The notes under the pieces are model-generated. The model saw only the letters and a program-made list of their open reading frames with translations, did no database searches and was not told the DNA's origin. From Multifurca ochricompacta (taxonomy: Eukaryota > Basidiomycota > Agaricomycetes > Russulales > Russulaceae), in assembly GCA_022496185.1 (NCBI GenBank), contig WTXG01000172.1, positions 1-64,000 on the forward strand: DNA of 64,000 nucleotides, given 5' to 3'. How positions within the stretch are numbered: the stretch's first letter is position 1; each line of letters begins with the position of its first letter. Below are positions 55,353-64,000 of the stretch, one piece after another. The translations under genes and the position numbers were made by a program.

Positions 55353-55691
55353 ATGTCAGCGTCGTTCTACTTTCGCGGCAACTACCAACTGGATTTGGGT
55401 GCTACAATTGGACGTGATGAAGTGATAGTTGGTTGTGTTTAGGATTACTGATCTTTCTCGCCTGGTTTTGTTCCTCACTCTTCGGTACCGTCTTCGTTTC
55501 TACTTTATGATTCCTCACCGCACCAGGACAGAAACGCAAAAGGATGAGTAATTGACGATGAAGCGTATAGACTCGATGTAGATTCACTTATATAACGACT
55601 TTCGAGACCGTAGACGTTAATTCCTGCAGCGTTTCTACTTCTAAATGTGATGTTTCTTGTTTGATTCTCTATCCGCGAGTGGATTTCTTGC

Positions 55692-56149
55692 TGTAAGGAA
55701 GGTGCGAGCGTTGAGCGTGAAACCTTCGGCCTCCTCCACTTTTGGCTAACTCTTTGTACGAGCCCTGGACTATAAATTTTCTTATTATTAGATCTCATTT
55801 TTAGACACTCTTTATTATACTTCAAAGTGTTTAATGCATGGTGCGAGTTTCAAGTTTCATCTTATCAGCTACTCTGCACTCTGGGCCGGCTGCCCGTCTA
55901 TCAATTTTCTCATTTTCTTTACCTCTCCGTCCACTCCTTACCATCAGTTTCATATCTTAACCATCGCCTGCACTTCACCGTCTTCAGGACCTGGTTCTTA
56001 CCCTCCTTGTCTCTTTCCTCCTTACCAAATTTGCCATCTACGGCTTTCTTTTACTATACCGCTCTTTTCAAAATCTGGACTCTGAACAAGTATATAAAGG
56101 TATTTATACTGCTCGTAGTAGGGCCAGCAAAGCAACCAGCAATATAGCT

Positions 56150-56196
<47 letters not shown>

Positions 56197-56396
56197 TACA
56201 AAGAACAGTTATCGAACAAAGTGCAAGGCCAATTGGCACCAAACGGCACTGTCATCAGTAACATCCAGCACAAACCAACGCTCACCGACTTCATTGCATC
56301 GTGCGGGCTCTCCTCTTCCTCCTCTCTGCTCACTGCTCACATTACTCTTCAGGGAACACCCTTTGCTTTGCACTCACCGCAGATTGGCTCCGCACA
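55692..56396 (+). repeat. Solo LTR of the Gypsy-2 family, with TSD
   Basis: 705 bp, TSD CTTGC (55687-55691 and 56397-56401). Begins TGTAAGGAAGG, ends CTCCGCACA. TATATAAAGG at about 56090 is followed by a long (CT)n tract (about 56152-56191). Confidence 0.95.
56152..56191. repeat. (CT)n microsatellite in LTR
   Basis: About 20 CT units downstream of the TATA box. The tract is much shorter in the sister LTRs at 31238-31262 and 57220-57235. Confidence 0.9.
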
Positions 56397-56555
56397 CTTG
56401 CCCTGGATTGACTTTAAATTCTTGCTGTTCCTAGGATAAAGACCACATGAACGTGACCAGGGCTCTAACTTAGAGTAGGCTTGACTACAGCTCCCATACG
56501 CTATTCATCTCAATCGATCTTACTTGTAAACCATGACCCACAAGTTCCATTGGCT

Positions 56556-56734
56556 TGTTGCGCCGGTAACGGATCAGAGTTGGCCGGACCGGATCAGAGG
56601 TGACCGGAGTTGCCGGTGCAAGATGGAGTTAAGTGGACATTGTAATATACTCACTGACATTCCACTCGTTTATTATGATTACTTATGATTAAGATACAAT
56701 CCTTTATGACCATAGCATAGCACACTCTTTACAG
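56556..56734 (-). repeat. Copia-1-like LTR fragment cut by Gypsy-2
   Basis: Matches the Copia-1 LTR read in its coding orientation (GCCGGTAACGGATCAGAGTT ... ACTCTTTACAG) with clear divergence. It ends abruptly where the Gypsy-2 5' LTR starts, so Gypsy-2 landed in it. Confidence 0.65.
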
Positions 56735-57439
56735 TGTAAGGAAGGTGTGAGTGTTGGGCATGAAACCTTCGGCCTCCTCCACTTTTGGCTAACTCTCTGT
56801 ATGAGCCCTGGACTATAAATTTTCTGATATTAGGTCTCAATTTTTAGACACTCTTTACTATACTTCAAAGCGTTTAATGCATGGTGCCAGTTTCAAGTTT
56901 GATCTTATCAGCTACTTCATACTGTCTTCACTCCGGGCCGGCTGCCCGTCCATCAAATTTTTCAATTTCTTCACCTCTCCGTCCACTTCTTACTATATGT
57001 TTCGTATGTTAACCATCGCCTGAACTTCACCGTCACTTCACCATCACTTCACCGTCTTCAGGACCTGGTCTTTTCCTTGCTTGTCTCTTTCCTTCTTACC
57101 AAAATGGCCATCTTCGGCTTTTACTTACTATACCGCTCTTTTCAAATCTGGACTCTCAAGAAGTATATAAAGGTATCTATACTGCTTGTAGTAGGGCCAG
57201 CAACCAGCAATCTAGCTTCTCTCTCTCTATCTCTTTGTGTGCAAAGAACAGTTATTGAACAAGGCACAAGGTCAATCGGAACCATCGGCACTGTCATCAG
57301 TAACATTCAGCACGATCTAACGCTCATCGACTTCATTGTGTCGCGCAGGCTCATCTCTCTCTTCCTCACAACTCACTGCTCACCTTACTCTTCAGGGAAC
57401 AGGCTTTGCTTCGCACTCACCGCGGATAGGCTCCGCACA
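56735..57439 (+). repeat. Gypsy-2 5' LTR
   Basis: 705 bp, TGTAAGG...CCGCACA, TATATAAAGG at about 57165. Same length as the solo LTR at 55692. Confidence 0.95.
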
Positions 57440-57442
57440 AAT

Positions 57443-57456
57443 TGGCTGCCCCAGTG
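57443..57456 (+). other. Gypsy-2 primer-binding site, tRNA type
   Basis: TGGCTGCCCCAGTG begins 4 nt inside the LTR end and would pair with a tRNA ending in CAGCCA. The donor tRNA was not identified. Confidence 0.5.
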
Positions 57457-57524
57457 AGGCAAAGTTATCAGTTCCCTTGACCTAACCCCCTTCTTTGCTG
57501 TTAAGTCGCACCCGCGACTTGTCT

Positions 57525-59300
57525 ATGCCCCGCCAGAACCCTATACCACCCAGAGTCTTGCCAACCAGAAACACCAGAAAGGCCTCAACCTCATCTAGAA
57601 CCTTGGCAGCTTCTCCAGATAACTCTAGACCCCCATCTCCTACTGCATCAACATCTTCCGACCACACAGCACGCCCTGATCTAGCTTCGTCGCCCTTGAT
57701 CCTTCAGGCTACCTCTGAATCTTACTTAGACCCGGAAATCTCTGTCCCCTTCTCTGCCTTAGTATCAAGTTCCATTAATCGGCTTTCATCCCCTGTCTCA
57801 AGCGCCACTTCATCTTCCATCCCATCTTCAGCAATCACCTCAGCTCTTGTGTCTAGAATCCCGAGTCCATCGCTTCCAGAATCACTTCCTGTTACTTCCT
57901 CGTTCCCCCTTCCATCCGACACTACAGCATTCCAACTAAGACCAGCCTCCTTTCCCACTCCATCTAGTTTCAATACAGTCTCGCCTCCATCACCCTTGCT
58001 CCAACATCAATCTTTGCTTCCAGTTCGGCCCCTACCCACTTATAATCAGTCAGCTACAGCACCTCTCCCTGCGCCAGTCATGACATCAAACAACTACATT
58101 TCTGGTCCTGCTGCGATGCCCCCTCCTCGCTCTCGGCAAGCCCCATTCTTCTCTGATCAAACAGGCGACCCGATTGAGTTCTTCATCAAAGAATTTGAAG
58201 ACTTGGCTACTGCTCACAATCTTTCTGACCAACAAAAAGTGGACCAGATTACACGCTATGTTCCTTCAGAACTACGACAACTCTGGAAGTATCTAGACGG
58301 CTATGACACTCAAAGCTGGAAAGCGTTCAAGAACTCTCTGGAGCAACTCTATGCCGAACCATCTGAGCTAAGCCGACACTCTAAACAGCGTCTTCAGGAG
58401 ATGACTAGGCTCAACTCTCAAGCTCGAATGGATGATGAAGAAGCTGTGCGAACGTACTATAAAAGATTCTTGCTGCTCTCTAAGCCATTGGTCAACTCCA
58501 ACCGTCTTTCGGACGAAGAATGTAACGCTGCCTTTTGGAGCGGATTCCACCCTGAAGATCAGAAATGGTTGTACTCTCGTCTTCTATCTAAATATCCAGA
58601 TCACCCCACTGGCTTCCATTATGACTACGAAGAAGTATACAGGCTAGCACGCATCGAGTTCGCTAACCGGCCCATTGCCATGCCCAGCTCAGATATCGAT
58701 TGGAGGGCCTCCACCTCGGACAGGACATAAGGCCCGACCCCTTACTACAACAATGGTACAGCAGTAGACTCCGCGATCCAAGGACTTATGATGAAGAATG
58801 GCATGGACGTAATCACGATCGTTCACCTCCAGACTTCCAGCAGCGGAACGACGTTCCTAGACGAGAGGTATACCCCATTGCTACTGAACCACCCACCAAG
58901 TCTGTCCAGTTCCGGGACAATTCACGAGAACGGAGAATTGGGAGATCAGCAACTTCATGCTCAAATTTCAATCACTTCCCCAAGGCGACCCGGAATACGC
59001 CAGCCTGTATGGACAATGTCTGTACAGGTACCCAATCATTGCGCAATCCATCCCCAAGCCGACCTTTGCTCAACAAGCCCCCATTCGCCAAACTCCACCG
59101 TCCACGACCTGGCCTCAGTCCTCAGATCGCCCTGCGCCGCTCACCAATCCACCTTCCATCCCATCCAGTGTCAGTACTGCGAAGGCAGTATTCTTCCGTC
59201 GCCGCGATCCCATTGAGGGATGTGCCTTCTGTACCAGGACTGGACATCGTATTAGGCAATGCCCGACTGCAGAAGAATACATCGACTCCGGCCGCGCATC
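57525..59300 (+). pseudogene. gag: Gypsy-2 gag (frameshifted)
   Basis: ATG 57525 (MPRQNPIPPRVLPTRN); the upstream sense codons lack an ATG. A Ser/Pro-rich N-terminal half leads into the capsid-like FFIKEFEDLATAHNLSDQQK and WKAFKNSLEQLYAEPSE. The first frame stops at 58730. Two further frames are needed to reach the zinc knuckle CAFCTRTGHRIRQC (CX2CX4HX4C, about 59223-59264): about 58735-58950, then from 58957 (QGDPEYASLYGQCLYRYP). This copy is therefore broken at least twice in gag. Confidence 0.85.
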
Positions 59301-62260
59301 AATAGTCAACAACCGCATTTGTCTGCCCAATGGACAGCAAGTCCCGATGGGCAACACGAATCAAGGACTTCAGGCCAGTATAGACGAATGGCTAGCCAAG
59401 CCCAGCAATCCCTCCACAACGACCTTCTCACGCAATCCTCCCCCTCACCAGACCCTAGCCATTCAAACCTTCTGTATCCAACCCACGACGGCAGCTCACA
59501 TTGTCGAAGTAACAGAACCAGACCCATGCCCCTCGGAGTCAGACGGTGATGAAGATGGCACTGACATATTTCAAGTATTCGTCGCGGAGAAAAAGAAGAG
59601 ACAGGTAAAAGCTTCGAAAATGCAAGAACTAGTCTCACCGGCCGCATCAAAGTCTGCCAATCCAGTTGTACCCCCCGCTGTCGTCGACCATCCACCTTCT
59701 AAAGTTTCTACTGCTGCTCCGATTACCTCTGCCTCTGTCTCTAACCCTGCTCTAGCCCCCGATCCCTCAGTCGCACGCTCTAACCAACAATACCGATACC
59801 AGTCTTCCGTAGAGGATCAACAGCTGGTGACAGAACTCCAAAACTGGCTCATGGCAGGAAAACTCTCCCTTACGACACCAGCTCATGTTCTTGCTGCTAG
59901 TCCTGCCATTCGAAAGGAAATGGTTGAAAAGCTACGTACCCGGCGAGTAGAGACTAACTGGATTGAAGAGACCCCAGGTACAACTCAAGAGGCTTCAGTC
60001 TCAGTCTTGGAGCTTGTCTCTCGCCGTACGCCCGAATTCTCGCTACCTCTCAGGGAAGTCGATATCTTAGTCAACGGCATCGTTTCTGAAGCTGGAGTAC
60101 TGGACCAAGGATCTCAGATAGTGGTTATGAGAAAAGATCTAGCTCAGGAAGCAGGCGCGCGCATCAATCCAAACAACCGACTCAACATGGAAGGCGCGAA
60201 CGGATGGATGAACGAGACTCTAGGCTGTGCTGAGAACTTAGCTATGCGACTTGGCAATATCAACTTCAAGGTCCACGCGCATGTTGTGGAACACGCCCCT
60301 TTCCGTCTCCTGCTTGGTCGACCATTCCACCACCTTCTCCTATGCCGCCTCGAAGATCACCCAGACGGACGAGTCGAAGTCTGCATTCAAGACCCTCAGG
60401 ACCCAGCAAGAGCCGAGACTATCACCTCCCGAGCGCGCAAGTCCCAAGAAGACTCAGTCGGCACTCTCGCTTTGGCTACTCTAGTTTCCCCCCCTCGTGT
60501 TGACACTCTTCACCCCTTTCATTACAATGCTCAAGTCCCTGCAAGTTATGTATCCGCATTCCTGTATAAGAAAGTCTCTAAAAAGGTCCGGCCAGTCCCC
60601 GCGTCCCTTCCTGAAGACTTCCGCACCATCCGCCGCATTCCCTCTGATCCCCTACTCTCGCTTCCTTCCTTGCCTACACAGCCTCCACAATTTGTCTCTG
60701 GTACACGTCTGACACAAGAACGCTTGGATGCTCTAGATCTTGACTGCTACCGTTTCCTCTGGCCGGAAGAACTCAAGCTACTGCAACACATCCTCAAAGT
60801 CAACGAACTTGGGCTAGCCTGGACCGAAGAAGAAAAAGGAAGGTTTCGCGAAGATTACTTTGCCCCCGTCAAGATCCCGGTCATTGAGCATGTCCCATGG
60901 ATCCATCGCAATATCCCCGTCCCCTCTGGCATCATCGACGAAGTTATACAAATATTCAAGGACAAGTTTGCAGCCGGCGTTTACGAGCATTCCGACGCAT
61001 CATATCGATCAAGATGGTTCTGCATCAAGAAGAAAAGTGGGGCCCTTCGACTAGTACACGACCTCCAGCCCCTCAACGCCGTCACTATCCGCAATTCAGG
61101 AGTTCCACCGCTAGCAGAACAGTTGATTGAAGCTATGGCGGGAAGGTCATGTTATAGTATGCTTGATCTCTTTGTGGGCTATGACCATCGCACTTTAGAT
61201 ATCTCGTCGCGCGACCTCACTACAATACAATCCCCAATCGGTGCCGTACGCCTCACTTGCCTCCCTCAAGGTTGGACCAACGCGATCGCAATATTTCATG
61301 AAGAGTCAAGTTCCTCCTCGAGCCCGAGATTCCCAACATCGCCTGGCCCTTCATGGACGACTGCAGCATCAAAGGCCCTCCCTCTCGTTATGAGACCCCC
61401 GATGGCAGCTACGAGACCATTCCTGACAATGCGGGAATACAAAATTCATCTGGGATCACCTCAACGACGTTCATCATATCCTCCATCGCCTCCGACACGC
61501 AGGCTCGACTGTTTCCACCACTAAACTCTTTATTGCAGTTCCCGAGGTTGTTATCCTAGGCCACAAGTGCACTTACGAAGGCCATGTTCCCGATGACTCG
61601 AAAATCACCAAGATCCGCGACTGGCCCCCGTGCAAGTCCCTCACTGAGTCCGTGCCTTCCTAGGTATCGCTGGCTACATGGCGTCTGGATCAAGAACTAT
61701 TCAGCCATCGCACGCCCTCTGGTGACCTCACCCGCAAAGGACAAGCCTTCTCTTGGGACGAGCGACACACACAAGCCATGGAAGCCCTCAAAAACGCGAT
61801 CATCCACTCCTCGGCCCTCATCCCATCGATTATTCTTCCGACGCGCAGTTTACCTTCCATTGACTCATCCTGGCGCGGAGTAGGTTGGATTCTTTCTCAG
61901 GACTGTGCTGATGGCAAGCGTCGCCCTGTTAGGTTCGGTTCTATCTCATGGAACGAACGGGAAGCTCGGTATTCTCAAGCAAAGCTCAAACTATATGGTC
62001 TTTTCGAGCCCTTCGTGCTCTACATCTTCACCTCGTCGGCATCCGCAATCTAATAGTAGAAATGGACACTCAATTCATCAAAGGTATGATCGCCAACCCG
62101 ACATTCAACCCAACGCCGCCATCAACAGGTGGATAGCCGCAATCCTCCTTTTTACCTTCAAATTGGTCCATGTCCCGGCTCAGAAGCATCATGGTCCGAC
62201 GGCTTATCAAGACGAGAACCGGGAGAAGGAGAAGACAAGACGACGAAGACCCTGAAGACT
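59301..62260 (+). pseudogene. pol: Gypsy-2 protease-RT-RNase H (frameshifted)
   Basis: One frame is open to 61524. The protease-like segment has VLDQGSQIVVM, with DQG where DSG/DTG is usual (about 60101-60130). RT reads SRWFCIKKKSGALRLVHDLQPLN and RLTCLPQGWTNA. At about 61300 the frame shifts and the polymerase box FMDDCSIKGPPSRYETPDG is found in another frame (about 61350). More shifts follow in RNase H: VDSSWRGVGWILSQDCADGKRRP at about 61857, GSISWNEREARYSQ, LIVEMDTQFIKGM at about 62050, AAINRWIAAILLF at about 62115. A single translatable pol is excluded. Confidence 0.85.
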
Positions 62261-62279
62261 GGATCGACAGTAAACTCTG

Positions 62280-63671
62280 CCTCGGTGTCTGGTTAACTAC
62301 TTGGGCTAGCAGGCTATGGACTCGTCTAGGCAACCCTCTGACCTCAGTACTCAACATGAATACACATTCTTCCACCTCATCCCTCGACTTCCCCTCTTCT
62401 GCCCGATCTATAGACGCCGACGCTGACATGCTCCAATTCCAACACTACTTGGCCACCCTCAAACTACCAGAAGGACTTAGCCTAGTGACTGGAGAGGTTT
62501 TGAAGAAAACGCGCAAGTTCTTTTTACTCAACGGTCGACTCTGGCGACGCAACGGTCTTAGTCAACATCAACTGTACATTACCCCATCCCAACGCCTTGC
62601 CATCGTTCGCTCAGCACACGACGACTTAGGACACAAAGGCGTCTATTCGACTCGACGCTTCGTCATGGATCGCTTCTGGTGGCCCTCCCTTGATGCCGAC
62701 ATCAAATGGTTCGTCAAGACATGCCACGATTGCCAACTCCGTCAAGTAACCAAGGTCCAATCCCTCCCACGTCGCTCCTCCAGCACCCCTCTTCCGAAAA
62801 GCCTATATCGACACCATGCACATGCCTCCCGCTGGTGGATTTCATTACATGTTCAAGCCCACTGCTCCCTCTCCGCTTGGCCTGAATGGCGCGCACTCCG
62901 GACAGAAACAGGTCGCACCCTCGGCAGCTTTATATTCGAAGACATACTATGCAGGTGGGGTGCTGTTGAGGAAATTGTTACTGACAATGGCACACCCTTT
63001 GTCGCGGCATTGGACTGGTTAGCTAGCAAGTTTGGCATCCGGCACATCAGGATCTCAGCTTATAACTCACGCGCCAACGGCATCGTCGAACGCCAGCATT
63101 GCACTATCCGAGAGTCGATTGTCAAGACTTGTAGAGGTGATATTTCTAAATGGCCTGTCGTGGCACCTCACGTTTTCTGGGCAGACCGGGCAACGATCTG
63201 CAAGTCCACTGGCTTCTCCCCTTTCTATATGGCTCACGGCATTGAACCTCTCCTCCCCTTGATCTCATTCTTGCTACCTTCCTCATCCCTGATCTCGCCA
63301 ACCCCATCTGACTTCCGATCTCATTGCAACCCGCGCCGACAACTTCAGTCTCGAGAAGAAGACCTCGTGAACATTGAGACAACATCCTCCGAAGTCGTTT
63401 CGCGTCCGCCAAGGATTTGAGCGCCAACACGCTCATACCATCAAGACCATCTCCTTTCGCCCTGGAGATTTGGTCTTGGTTGAAATTGGCGGGCGCAAAC
63501 GAATTTTCACACAAGACCAAACCCCGTTACTTCGGACCCATGGTAGTTGTTCACTGCTCTCGCAATGGATCCTTTCGTCTAGCAGAGCTCAATGGCGCTA
63601 TATCACGATTCCGCTATGCTGCCTTTCTCTCATTCCATATCACTCCTGGTCGCGTTCTAACATCCACTTGA
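62280..63671 (+). pseudogene. Gypsy-2 integrase region (frameshifted)
   Basis: H2C2 zinc domain HDDLGHKGVYSTRRF ... CHDCQ (about 62617-62740). The following block containing the first catalytic Asp (YIDTMHMPPAGGFHY, about 62805-62850) is out of frame between two compensating shifts. The later core is in frame: ITDNG-type Asp (EEIVTDNGTPFVAALDW, about 62970) and the Glu in ANGIVERQH (about 63075). The C-terminal part (FALEIWSW, KPRYFGPMVVVHCSRNGSFRLAELNG) is in another frame to 63671. No chromodomain was seen. Confidence 0.85.
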
Positions 63672-63775
63672 CGAACTTCTCAGCCCAGACAACATTGCGA
63701 CACTTGGAGGAGATTCAGCCTTCGACGACGATGATGTTTGACCGGGGACGGTCAAAATTTGAACCCCCCGGGAGA

Positions 63776-64000
63776 TGTAAGGAAGGTGTGAGCGTTGGGC
63801 ATGAAACCTTCGGCCTCCTCCACTTTTGGCTAACTCTCTGTACGAGCCCTGGACTATAAATTTTCTGATATTAGGTCTCAATTTTTAGACACTCTTTACT
63901 ATACTTCAAAGCGTTTAATGCATGGTGCCAGTTTCAAGTTTGATCTTATCAGCTACTTCATACTGTCTTACTCCGGGCCGGCTGCCCGTCCATCAAATTT
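63776..64000 (+). repeat. Gypsy-2 3' LTR, truncated by window end
   Basis: Begins TGTAAGGAAGGTGTGAG after GGGAGA. Near-identical to the first 225 bp of the 5' LTR. Confidence 0.95.

Larger units (their letters stand above)
52735..55655 (+). repeat. Inverted duplication, right arm
   Basis: Counterpart of the left arm (41712-49395). In order: shared F-box flank, SINE tail fragment, LTR relic with hairpin, F7 upstream region, F7, and the F7 downstream region to about 55655. It lacks the LINE and all four hAT insertions. Confidence 0.75.
56735..64000 (+). mobile_element. Gypsy-2: Ty3/Gypsy element, runs off window
   Basis: 5' LTR 56735-57439 (705 bp), primer site, gag, protease-RT-RNase H, integrase, then the 3' LTR from 63776, truncated by the window end. 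In the 225 bp that can be compared the LTRs differ by two transitions and one 1-bp indel, so the insertion is recent. The coding region has several frame breaks. No chromodomain follows integrase, so it is a different lineage from Gypsy-1. Confidence 0.9.

Noticed and set aside
41712..55655. Inverted duplication as an assembly artefact
   Set aside because: The arms differ by many substitutions and indels, and several insertions with their own target duplications are present in only one arm. A collapsed or mirrored contig would give identical arms.
1..64000. CRISPR arrays, rRNA genes, bacterial-type operons or prophage
   Set aside because: The sequence is plainly eukaryotic with spliced genes and retroelements. 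No regularly spaced repeats or rRNA-like segments were seen.

Overview
This window comes from a eukaryotic, almost certainly Agaricomycete (mushroom-type basidiomycete), genome. Signs of this are a Plavaka-type CACTA transposase of the form common in Agaricomycetes, short GT-AG introns of about 45-80 nt, a multigene family of degenerate F-box proteins, a Crinkler-like gene and NACHT-ankyrin debris. It is a repeat-rich accessory region. Most of the sequence is transposable elements, many nested inside each other, and the host genes are mostly broken paralogs of one F-box family. No CRISPR array, rRNA gene or ordinary housekeeping block was seen.

Layout. 1-16.1 kb: a Plavaka transposase gene (minus strand, C2H2 finger at its N-terminus) is cut in two by a complete chromodomain Ty3/Gypsy element (Gypsy-1, 2300-9764; 579-bp LTRs; TSD GATAA). 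Head to head with it is a second, plus-strand transposon-associated gene (11497-13734, probably the DUF6532 family), followed by a non-autonomous hAT element (13842-16139). 16.1-25.3 kb: a tRNA-derived SINE, one open F-box gene (F1), and a tandem copy (F2) interrupted near its 3' end by a small Copia element with identical LTRs. 25.3-34.2 kb: a NACHT-ankyrin relic split by a second hAT element, two head-to-head F-box fragments, a solo LTR and F-box pseudogene F4. 34.2-41 kb: a TIR-bearing MITE, a spliced small hydrophobic protein gene, and a Crinkler-like gene split by a solo LTR. 41.7-55.7 kb: a large diverged inverted duplication, each arm carrying an F-box pseudogene (F5, F7), around a spacer with F-box gene F6. 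The left arm has been inflated by a LINE and four hAT MITEs, up to three levels deep inside F5. 55.7-64 kb: a solo LTR and a second, non-chromodomain Gypsy element (Gypsy-2) running off the window.

Most informative points: (i) Gypsy-1 has an 11-nt primer-binding site exactly complementary to the predicted 5' end of its own RNA, the Tf1-type self-priming signature. (ii) Gypsy-1 carries an intact third ORF downstream of pol encoding a coiled coil and four CCHC-like knuckles. (iii) The Copia element has a half-tRNA-iMet type primer site. (iv) Many insertions are dated relative to each other by exact target-site duplications and, in several cases, by a paralogous empty site inside the same window.

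Sequence identities were judged by eye. Family names rest on motif recognition, not on searches.
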